Assembly: GCF_001661075.1 (NCBI RefSeq)
Contig: NZ_CP014870.1
Span: 1,302,001 to 1,366,000, forward strand
Source of the DNA: Pseudomonas silesiensis
Lineage (GTDB): Bacteria; Pseudomonadota; Gammaproteobacteria; Pseudomonadales; Pseudomonadaceae
Length of the DNA: 64,000 bases
Direction: 5' to 3'
Shown piece after piece: positions 48,831 to 55,020 of the stretch; within the stretch, counting starts at the first letter, position 1, and each line of letters starts with the position of its first letter. Both the position numbers and the translations under genes were made by a program. A model generated the notes under the pieces. The model did not search any database, had not been told where the DNA came from, and was given only the letters and a program-made list of their open reading frames with translations.

Positions 48831-49190
48831 TGGACTTGGCGGCCGTTGGGCCGACCAGGTTGTTGGTGGTTGAGTGCATATCCGTTGGTGCGGTAACGGC
48901 CGCCTATGGTTTCGCCCTTACGGCGAGTCACTTGGAAAAGCCCCAAGTAACCAAGGGCTCTTGCCCCTTTCGTTCGGTGCCTCGCTAGTGCTCGGCATGC
49001 CCTCGCTCCGGTCCTGCTCCGTGGGCCCGCCGCGATCGGCCATCCCTGGCCGTGCGCGGCTAACCCGGCATCCATGCCGGGTTGCCCACTACGCAGAACC
49101 TCCACTCGGCCTCTCGATGGGGCGGTGCGTCAAGATCAAAAGCTGCAGGCGAGCTAACGCTCGGCCTGATGAGTGGTGGAGAGCGTCGGT
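48831..49190. repeat. Dispersed ~350-bp Pseudomonas intergenic element
   Basis: GC-rich non-coding block with GGTTTCGCCCTTACGGCGAG, CACTTGGAAAAGCCCCAAGT, CCGGCATCCATGCCGGG (hairpin) and GATCAAAAGCTGCAGGCGAG. I recall close relatives of this block many times in P. fluorescens and P. syringae genomes, where it is often mis-annotated as a small protein. No frame in it has Pseudomonas-like coding quality. Confidence 0.55.
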
Positions 49191-49199
49191 GTACGCCGA

Positions 49200-49380
49200 T
49201 CCCTTGTAGGAGCGAGCCTGCTCGCGAAGGCGGCCTGACAGCCGACGTGATTTCAGAAATGCACGCGTACCCCTTGTAGGAGCGAGCCTGCTCGCGAAGG
49301 CGGCCTGACAGCCGACCTGATTTCAGAACGCACCCGTACCCCTTGTGGGAGCTGGCTTGCCAGCGAAGACGGCCTGCCAG
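49200..49380. repeat. Three tandem ~70-bp REP-containing units
   Basis: CCCTTGT begins units at 49201, 49271 and 49340. Units 1 and 2 agree almost base for base (GTAGGAGCGAGCCTGCTCGC ... CGGCCTGACAGCCGAC ... TTTCAGAA); unit 3 is diverged (GGGAGCTGGCTTGCCAGC). This is tandem duplication of a single REP with its flank. Confidence 0.9.
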
Positions 49381-49424
49381 CCAACCAATCTTTATCGGAT
49401 GCACTCACCGCTAAAATCCAACCC

Positions 49425-49450
49425 AAAAAAAAGCCACCTTTTCGGTGGCT
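49425..49450 (-). terminator. Terminator of the 256-codon hypothetical gene
   Basis: AGCCACC/GGTGGCT stem with a TTTTC loop region; read on the minus strand it ends in eight T residues. It lies 17 bp beyond the stop codon. Confidence 0.92.
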
Positions 49451-49466
49451 CTCCCGCTTCCCTTGA

Positions 49467-50237
49467 TCAGTCGTAAACAACTTTCTTCTTCCAGTCCGCA
49501 TCAGCCTCGGCGTCCTTCAGGCCTTCAGTCAGCTGGTTCACTTCGCCATCAGCCGGCGCGATGTTATCCATGACCTGTGCGTTGGCCCGGGCCAGGAGTT
49601 TTTCCAGGTAGTCCAGTTGTTCGGCGTAGACCTTGGGGTCCTGCTGTTTGCGCAGGTACTGCACGCCGCGTTCGAATGCCAGGCGGGCTTGGCCGGGCTG
49701 GTTCTGTTGCAGGGCGTGCTGGCCGAGGTTGTTGAAGAATTCGATGTGCAGCAGGACCAGGAGATGGCGAACTTCGCGGATCCAGCGCTTGGCTTCGTTG
49801 GTTGGCAGGAAGCCATCATGGGCGGCGCGGGTGATCTGGCCGTGCAGGGCTTCGAGCAGGAAGCGTACGTCCTTGGCTTTGGCTTCGGTCTGGATCGGTG
49901 CCGGTGGATTGTTGACCGGGATCGATTCGCCTTGGGCGACCAGGGCATTCAGTTCGGCAATCCGTTCCTTCATCGCGGCGTCGGATTTTTCCAGACTGAG
50001 CAGGCGCTGGCAGACATTAAGCTCCAGACGGGTCAACAGCAGTTTGAGTTCCGCTGTCATCAACTGACCGGGAAAAGTCTCGGTGATTTCGCCACAGCGA
50101 CGCAGGCGGTCGTTCAGCTCGATCCGGGTGCGGGCTTTTTCCAGCTTGTTGTTTTCCACCACATGGTTCATGTAGCCAATGGCGATCAATAGTGCGATCC
50201 CGGCTACGACGAGCAGGGTGATCATGAGTGGTGTCAC
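49467..50237 (-). CDS. Membrane-anchored coiled-coil hypothetical protein
   Basis: A 256-residue protein with one N-terminal membrane helix (about 4-22, MITLLVVAGIALLIAIGYM in part), then a mostly helical cytoplasmic or periplasmic domain (NKLEKARTRIELNDRLRRCGEI; LLLTRLELNVCQRLLSLEKSDAAMKERIAEL), a TPR-like stretch (FFNNLGQHALQQNQPGQARLAFERGVQYLRKQ) and an acidic end. GTG 50237 follows AGAGG at good spacing; ATG 50225 is an alternative. I do not recognise a characterised family. Confidence 0.8.
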   Translation of the reverse strand: MTPLMITLLVVAGIALLIAIGYMNHVVENNKLEKARTRIELNDRLRRCGEITETFPGQLMTAELKLLLTRLELNVCQRLLSLEKSDAAMKERIAELNALVAQGESIPVNNPPAPIQTEAKAKDVRFLLEALHGQITRAAHDGFLPTNEAKRWIREVRHLLVLLHIEFFNNLGQHALQQNQPGQARLAFERGVQYLRKQQDPKVYAEQLDYLEKLLARANAQVMDNIAPADGEVNQLTEGLKDAEADADWKKKVVYD

Positions 50238-50525
50238 CGGTAAGACCTCTTTATGGGTTTATGGGGTCGCGTGCAGGGGAGTTGCCCGGACCGCTCGACG
50301 GGATGAATCGGTTATCCTTATGTGGTATCGGCCGCAACCCTGATTACTATAAGTAATAGTCGTTCTAGAGGCGTATTGCCATCACTCAGGGCATGCATGA
50401 ACTATAACGCCTTGACGCTTGCCTGGCGTCAGAATATAGGCGTCAATCGTCGGACGGCGTAAAACCCGGATCGGTGTCCTAAAGCAGGGCGAAGTCATTG
50501 ATTTAAATAAATTTATATCAGGGGG
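50238..50525. other. AT-richer intergenic region before the tRNA array
   Basis: About 290 bp with no credible gene. A segment near 50330-50400 (TACTATAAGTAATAGTCGTTCTAG; here only noted) and ATTTAAATAAATTTATATCA at 50500-50519 is an A/T-rich tract directly before the tRNA promoter, as expected for an UP element. Confidence 0.5.
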
Positions 50526-50554
50526 TTGACGACCCCTCAATCCATCCATAGAAT
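50526..50554 (+). promoter_or_regulatory. Stable-RNA sigma-70 promoter of the tRNA array
   Basis: TTGACG (50526-50531), a 17-bp spacer, and TAGAAT (50549-50554), followed by the GC-rich discriminator GCGCGCC, typical of promoters shut off by ppGpp. An A/T-rich stretch lies just upstream. Confidence 0.9.
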
Positions 50555-50616
50555 GCGCGCCACTTACAGCGGAAAGCACACAGCGAAACGCGGTAGGGAG
50601 TGAATGTTGTACGTGT

Positions 50617-50692
50617 GTCCCCTTCGTCTAGTGGCCTAGGACACCGCCCTTTCACGGCGGTAACAGGGGTTCGAGTCCCCTAGGGGACGCCA
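50617..50692 (+). tRNA. tRNA-Glu(TTC), copy 1
   Basis: 76 nt with encoded CCA. Acceptor GTCCCCT/AGGGGAC, anticodon loop CTTTCAC with TTC, T-arm GTTCGAGTC. Confidence 0.97.
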
Positions 50693-50694
50693 AT

Positions 50695-50770
<76 letters not shown>

Positions 50771-50874
50771 TTTTTAAACAGCGTTGCTTTCGGGCAGGGC
50801 TGAGTGAAACCAGAACCAAGTCTTCGGATGCGGGTCTGGGCACCGAAACACAGACCATGTGTTCCGGGCAGCGT

Positions 50875-50950
50875 GTCCCCTTCGTCTAGTGGCCTAGGAC
50901 ACCGCCCTTTCACGGCGGTAACAGGGGTTCGAGTCCCCTAGGGGACGCCA
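50875..50950 (+). tRNA. tRNA-Glu(TTC), copy 2
   Basis: Identical over all 76 nt to copy 1 at 50617; CCA encoded. Confidence 0.97.
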
Positions 50951-50953
50951 TTT

Positions 50954-51029
<76 letters not shown>

Positions 51030-51036
51030 ATTTCAC

Positions 51037-51065
51037 AAAAACGCCGCTCATCGAGCGGCGTTTTT
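51037..51065 (+). terminator. Terminator of the tRNA operon
   Basis: CGCCGCTC (51042-51049) pairs with GAGCGGCG (51053-51060), with a five-A left flank and TTTTT right flank. Confidence 0.95.
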
Positions 51066-51096
51066 GTTTGTGCGCGATTTGTGTCCGCAGCAGTAA

Positions 51097-51130
51097 AAAA
51101 GGCCCGCCAGTCAGACTGTGCGGGCCTTTT
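51097..51130 (-). terminator. Terminator of the alaX-oxygenase-lysE operon
   Basis: AAAAGGCCCGC (51097-51107) pairs with GCGGGCCTTTT (51120-51130). The minus-strand T-run follows the LysE stop by 15 bp. Confidence 0.92.
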
Positions 51131-51145
51131 GCTCGTTCGACGTTT

Positions 51146-51784
51146 TTACATCGACAGAATCAGACGCCCTGCGAACAAGATCAGAATCACCCCCATCGTT
51201 CGTTCGAACCAGTGCCCCATGCGCAGAAAGAGCAATCGCACCCGGGCGCTGGAAAAGAACAGGGCGACAATGACAAACCACGATGCATTAACGAAACACA
51301 TCCAGACCCCATACAGCGCCTGAACCTTGAGCGGTGTCGTGGCGCTGATGAGACTGGTGAATATCGCCAGGAAAAACAGCGTGGCCTTGGGGTTGGTGGC
51401 GTTGGTCAGGAAACCTGTGCTGAACGCCTTGAGCAGTGTTTGCTCTGCCATCGGTTGGTCCGCACCTTTGTCGCCTTCCAGCACGGTCTTGGGTTTGCTG
51501 CGTATCAGGCTGACGCCGAGGTACAGAATGTAGGCGCCGCCCACCACCTTGGCCACGGTCAGTAGCCAGGGGGTGGTGTGCATCAATGCGCCGACGCCGA
51601 GCAGGGTGTAAAGCACGTGCACGGAAATGCCCGCACCGATGCCCAGCGCCGTGCAGATGCCGACCAGTCTGCCGAAACGCACGCTTTGACGGATGGTGAC
51701 CGCGAAGTCCGGTCCGGGTGCGACCACAGCGAGGAAGTGGATGATCGCCAGCGTCAGAAACTCGCCCATGTAATTGGAAAGCAT
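51146..51784 (-). CDS. LysE/RhtB-family amino-acid exporter
   Basis: A 212-residue inner-membrane exporter with about six helices. The N-terminal signature FLAVVAPGPDFAVTIRQSVRFGRLVGICTALGIGAG (seen in parts) and the central NATNPKATLFFLAIF are hallmarks of the LysE/RhtB translocators that expel amino acids or derivatives. ATG 51784 lies after GGAG and one base past the oxygenase stop, so it is translated with it. It is the last gene of the operon. Substrate unknown; context suggests a modified amino acid. Confidence 0.92.
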   Translation of the reverse strand: MLSNYMGEFLTLAIIHFLAVVAPGPDFAVTIRQSVRFGRLVGICTALGIGAGISVHVLYTLLGVGALMHTTPWLLTVAKVVGGAYILYLGVSLIRSKPKTVLEGDKGADQPMAEQTLLKAFSTGFLTNATNPKATLFFLAIFTSLISATTPLKVQALYGVWMCFVNASWFVIVALFFSSARVRLLFLRMGHWFERTMGVILILFAGRLILSM

Positions 51785-51785
51785 C

Positions 51786-52556
51786 TCAACTCCAGAAAGT
51801 AAGGGGTGAAGCATTGCCGCGATAGCCGACAAAGAAGGAAAGGCTCAAGCGCGGGTCCGCCACACCCGGCGTCACTGAGTGCATGCGGCGCGAGTTGAAC
51901 ATGATGAAGTCGCCAGGCTCGGGGAGAATCTCCAGAGCCGCGGGGCCGAGCAGGGCCGGGTCGATGCCGTAGCTCTCGCCGCGCATCTCGTCGAATTGGT
52001 CCGGGGAAATGTCGTCGTCCCACATCTGCAATGCGCCACCTTCGGTGGGCATGTTCAGGTAAACGTTGCAGGCGAACTGCGCTTCCAGGCTTCTGGCCTG
52101 GTAGCTGTCAGGGGCGTCCTTGGCGAAAATGTCGTGGTGGGCGAGGAAGCACACGCCTGGCTTCACCACCCGGGACAGCCCTACATACATTTTGCGCCCG
52201 TAAAGATTTTCCAGGTGCGCACCCGCTGGCCAGGATTCGTCGAGCATGCAGCGCAGGGTGTCGACCGGGGACGGGTAGGGCGCGCAGCGGTTGCGTAATT
52301 CCGCGATGTTGCGGGTGGCGCGGGCGAAATAATCCTCGATCAACAGCGGCTGGTTTTCCGCTTCATAAAACGCCATGCCGATGCGACCGATGCTGGGCGC
52401 GTTGATATAGCCTTCGAAACCGGGGGTGAGGATCTTGTCGCCGATCTGCATCGCCAGCGATCGGGGCAGCAAGCCTTTGACGCGAATGGCGAGGACTTCT
52501 TCGTTGGCCAGTTTTTTTATGCACGTCTCATCGAGACGCTCGACGTCAAGCATCAT
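51786..52556 (-). CDS. 2-oxoglutarate/Fe(II)-dependent oxygenase, small-molecule type
   Basis: A 256-residue cupin-fold oxygenase. The iron ligands are H140 and D142 (FLAHHDIF) and H226 (RRMHSVTP); R236 (DPRLSLSFF) should bind 2-oxoglutarate. Supporting motifs: CNVYLNMPTEGGALQMWDDD and PGDFIMFNSRRMHSV. The fold layout recalls free-amino-acid oxygenases and halogenases of the BesD type; the intact aspartate (glycine in halogenases) argues for hydroxylation. This parallel is my inference. It lies between an AlaX-like gene and a LysE exporter gene, so a free amino acid is the likely substrate. Confidence 0.82.
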   Translation of the reverse strand: MMLDVERLDETCIKKLANEEVLAIRVKGLLPRSLAMQIGDKILTPGFEGYINAPSIGRIGMAFYEAENQPLLIEDYFARATRNIAELRNRCAPYPSPVDTLRCMLDESWPAGAHLENLYGRKMYVGLSRVVKPGVCFLAHHDIFAKDAPDSYQARSLEAQFACNVYLNMPTEGGALQMWDDDISPDQFDEMRGESYGIDPALLGPAALEILPEPGDFIMFNSRRMHSVTPGVADPRLSLSFFVGYRGNASPLTFWS

Positions 52557-52619
52557 GGTTTAAGGTCCATCTATCAAAGAGGCAACGGAGCCTGCGAATG
52601 CGGGCTGCCCCGGCGTCAG

Positions 52620-52641
52620 GCGATGCCGGGTTCGGCATCGC
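52620..52641 (-). promoter_or_regulatory. Hairpin between the AlaX-like and oxygenase genes
   Basis: GCGATGCC (52620-52627) and GGCATCGC (52634-52641) pair perfectly around GGGTTC. Without a T-run it is not a normal terminator; it may set the ratio of the two products or shield the message. Confidence 0.55.
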
Positions 52642-52649
52642 CCACATGC

Positions 52650-53276
52650 TCAGTCCACATCGTAGTGAACGGACAGCGTTCCTTTTTTTTGCGAAACGGC
52701 AGTGATCGAGACCACGCCCAAATCCTTCAAGCTACGTACATGGGTGCCGCCGCAACCGTAGGCGGGCAGTTCACCGAAACCGATTTCCCTGGCGCCTTCG
52801 CGCAATGACGTCAGGCGGGGCAGGTCGTGGGCGATCCATTGCTCGATGCCGTGCTGAACAGTTTGCGCATCAACGTCCTGCGCCGAATCTTCGGGTTTGA
52901 ACTGCACTCGTCCTTCGCCTGGCCAGTGATGCGCCTTGATCGGCATCCAGCCCAAGGCCTGAACAAAGTGACCGATCAGATGGCCGGCGGAGTGCATGCG
53001 CGTGTTGAACTGGCGACACTGTTCGTCGACCCGAATCTGGGTCATGCCGAGTTTTACCGGGCGATCGACAAAATGGATGACTCGGTCCGGGTCCTGAACC
53101 ACGCGCAACACCTGACTTTCACCGATCCAGCCGGTGTCGAAGGGTTGTCCGCCCCCCTGTGGATGAAACAGCGTGGCACGCAGCACCACCGCGAATTCAT
53201 TTTCGCAGGGCGTGCAATCCAGCACTTCAACGTTGGCCTTGAGATCATCACTATGGAAAAACAGGCGAAGCGTCAT
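52650..53276 (-). CDS. AlaX-type tRNA-editing (aminoacyl-tRNA deacylase) protein
   Basis: A 208-residue stand-alone relative of the alanyl-tRNA synthetase editing domain. It shows the AlaX-M signature FHPQGGGQPFDTG (about 38-49) and the four zinc ligands H95/H99 (MHSAGHL) and C175/H179 (YGCGGTHV). AlaX proteins hydrolyse mischarged tRNA-Ala (Ser or Gly). Here it leads an operon with an amino-acid oxygenase and a LysE exporter, so its target may be a tRNA charged with a modified amino acid; that is inference. ATG 53276; weak AAGG site. Confidence 0.9.
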   Translation of the reverse strand: MTLRLFFHSDDLKANVEVLDCTPCENEFAVVLRATLFHPQGGGQPFDTGWIGESQVLRVVQDPDRVIHFVDRPVKLGMTQIRVDEQCRQFNTRMHSAGHLIGHFVQALGWMPIKAHHWPGEGRVQFKPEDSAQDVDAQTVQHGIEQWIAHDLPRLTSLREGAREIGFGELPAYGCGGTHVRSLKDLGVVSITAVSQKKGTLSVHYDVD

Positions 53277-53308
53277 AGTCCATGACCTTATTAAAGTTTC
53301 TGTTTTTC

Positions 53309-53341
53309 ATTATATGGAGAGCGGATTTGCGTGATAATCCG
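53309..53341 (-). promoter_or_regulatory. Promoter and operator-like repeat of the alaX operon
   Basis: On the minus strand a perfect -10 TATAAT (53314-53309) is 17 bp from a -35-like TTATCA (53337-53332). The -35 is covered by the inverted repeat CGGATT-N8-AATCCG (53322-53341), a suitable size for a LysR site. The divergent lysR gene begins 26 bp further on. Confidence 0.7.
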
Positions 53342-53367
53342 TTCAAACATCAAAGGACTGTTGTGCT

Positions 53368-54366
53368 GTGAGCATAAATCTTCCACTGCCTCTGCTGGGT
53401 GAAATGGCGATTTTCGTCAAGGTCGTCGAGACCGGCAGTTTCTCCGAAGCGGCTCGCCAGCTGGGTTCTTCGCCCTCGGCGATCAGTCGCAGCATTTCGC
53501 GTCTGGAGAAGGCGCTTGCCACCCGTTTGCTGCAACGCACCACCCGTAAACTGCGCCTGAGCGACGGTGGCGAGGAAGTGTTCAAGCGCTGCCAGGAAAT
53601 GGTCAGTGCGGCCAAGTCGGTCATGGAAATCAGCGGCCAGTTCACCCACGAAGCGGAAGGGCTGGTGCGCGTCAGTGTGCCGAAAGCGGTGGGGCGGTTC
53701 GTGATTCATCCGCATATGCCGGAATTTTTGCGGCGTTATCCCAAAGTCGATGTGGAGTTGTTGCTCGAGGACCGTCAGGTGGACTTGATCGATGACAACG
53801 TCGACTTGGCTATTCGCATTACCGATCGGCCACCCGCCGGTCTGGTGGGGCGGCAACTGCTGACCATCGACCATTTGCTCTGCGCAACGCCGCAGTACCT
53901 CGCCGAACACGGCACGCCGACCCATCCCCACGACTTGCTCGATCACAGTTGCATCTACCTGGGCGAAACCCCGAGCGATGCGCGGTGGAAATTCAAGAAA
54001 GGCACCAAGGCAGTGACCGTCGGTGTACGCGGTCGTTATGCGGCCAATCACACCGGTGTGCGACTGGGGGCGGTGTTGCAGCACATCGGGATCGGCAGCC
54101 TGCCCTATTTCACCGCGCGTTATGCGCTGGAGCAGGGACTCATCGTGCAGGTGTTGCCGGACTGGACCTTCCTCGCGTCCTACCACGGCGGCGCCTGGTT
54201 GCTGCATTCGCCGACCCGTTACTTGCCGCCCAAGCTTCGGGTGTTGATCGATTATCTGGTGGAGTGCCTCGAGAAGGAGCCGACCTTGAGCAAGCCGGGC
54301 AAGCCAAGTGCGCTGGGCAAGATGGCGGCACAGTATGAGCTTCCCGAGAGTGATGGGTTGTTCTGA
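53368..54366 (+). CDS. LysR-family transcriptional regulator
   Basis: A 332-residue regulator with the LysR HTH at the N terminus (MAIFVKVVETGSFSEAARQLGSSPSAISRSISRLEK in parts, about 12-48; RTTRKLRLSDGG) and a periplasmic-binding-like co-inducer domain. The long C-terminal tail (LVECLEKEPTLSKPGKPSALGKMAAQYE) is the CrgA-like subgroup's. GTG 53368 follows AAAGGA. It is divergent from the alaX-oxygenase-lysE operon and very likely controls it and itself. The inducer cannot be read from sequence. Confidence 0.92.
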   Translation: MSINLPLPLLGEMAIFVKVVETGSFSEAARQLGSSPSAISRSISRLEKALATRLLQRTTRKLRLSDGGEEVFKRCQEMVSAAKSVMEISGQFTHEAEGLVRVSVPKAVGRFVIHPHMPEFLRRYPKVDVELLLEDRQVDLIDDNVDLAIRITDRPPAGLVGRQLLTIDHLLCATPQYLAEHGTPTHPHDLLDHSCIYLGETPSDARWKFKKGTKAVTVGVRGRYAANHTGVRLGAVLQHIGIGSLPYFTARYALEQGLIVQVLPDWTFLASYHGGAWLLHSPTRYLPPKLRVLIDYLVECLEKEPTLSKPGKPSALGKMAAQYELPESDGLF

Positions 54367-54458
54367 CGGGCGCCTTCGCGGGCAAGCCCGCTCCCACATT
54401 TGATTTGTGAGCGCCCCAGATCCAATGTGGGAGCGGGCTTGCTCGCGAAGGCGTCCGC
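54366..54458. repeat. REP inverted-repeat pair after the lysR gene
   Basis: GGGCAAGCCCGCTCCCACA faces TGTGGGAGCGGGCTTGCTC with CGCCTTCGCG/CGCGAAGGCG extensions. Confidence 0.87.
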
Positions 54459-54488
54459 CCGGTCACCACATGATTCAGCAATACCAAA

Positions 54489-54522
54489 AAAAGGCCCGCA
54501 TGAATCACCATGCGGGCCTTTT
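54489..54522 (-). terminator. Bidirectional terminator between lysR and the PA2817-family gene
   Basis: 14-bp stem AAAAGGCCCGCATG/CATGCGGGCCTTTT, loop AATCAC. It serves both converging genes. Confidence 0.93.
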
Positions 54523-54538
54523 GATTGCTGACCGTGAA

Positions 54539-54946
54539 TCAGTGCTTGCTGTCGTCGTTCGACATTGCCAGCAGCTGTTTTTCCTGGTTCCAGTCGAAGG
54601 GTTCGTCGTTCTGTTCGGCTTCGAAACGACGTTCTTCCAGTGCCTGATACAGGTCGATCTCATCGTCGGGCATGTAGTGCAGGCAGTCGCCGGCGAAGTA
54701 CCACAGCAGGTCGCGCGGAACCAGGTGGGCGATTTGTGGATAGCGGGTGATCACTTGGCACAGGATGTCCTGGCCCAGGTATTGGCTTTCGATCGGGTCG
54801 ACCGGCAGCAACGCGCGCAGTTCGTCGAAGCGCTCCAGGAACAAGGCATGGCTTTCTTCGGGAACCTGTTCGGCCTCACCTACGGCGACCAGGATGCTGC
54901 GCAGGTGGTCGAGCAAGACAAGATGATCGGCAACGACATTGGACAC
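54539..54946 (-). CDS. PA2817-family hypothetical protein
   Basis: A 135-residue acidic, mostly helical protein. It starts at GTG 54946 (MSNVVADHLVLLDHLRSILVAV) after GAGG; an upstream ATG at 54967 overlaps that site. Features: YLGQDILCQVITRYPQIAHLVPRDLLWYFAGDCLHYMPDDEI and an acidic end. I recognise it as PA2817-like from memory, and its neighbour fadE agrees with that context. Function unknown. Confidence 0.8.
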   Translation of the reverse strand: MSNVVADHLVLLDHLRSILVAVGEAEQVPEESHALFLERFDELRALLPVDPIESQYLGQDILCQVITRYPQIAHLVPRDLLWYFAGDCLHYMPDDEIDLYQALEERRFEAEQNDEPFDWNQEKQLLAMSNDDSKH

Positions 54947-55020
54947 GAGATAAGTCCTCAAGAGCAAAACGGGCGCGGGAGTATAAAGCGCCCGCGCCCT
55001 TTTTTACATGGTGGACGGGA

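Noticed and set aside
48874..49209. 111-codon frame within the dispersed repeat
   Set aside because: No ribosome site, Ser/Arg/Pro-rich translation, and it lies across hairpins of a repeated element.
49200..49380. CRISPR array
   Set aside because: Only three units; the repeated part is a REP hairpin, the 'spacers' are alike, and there are no cas genes nearby.
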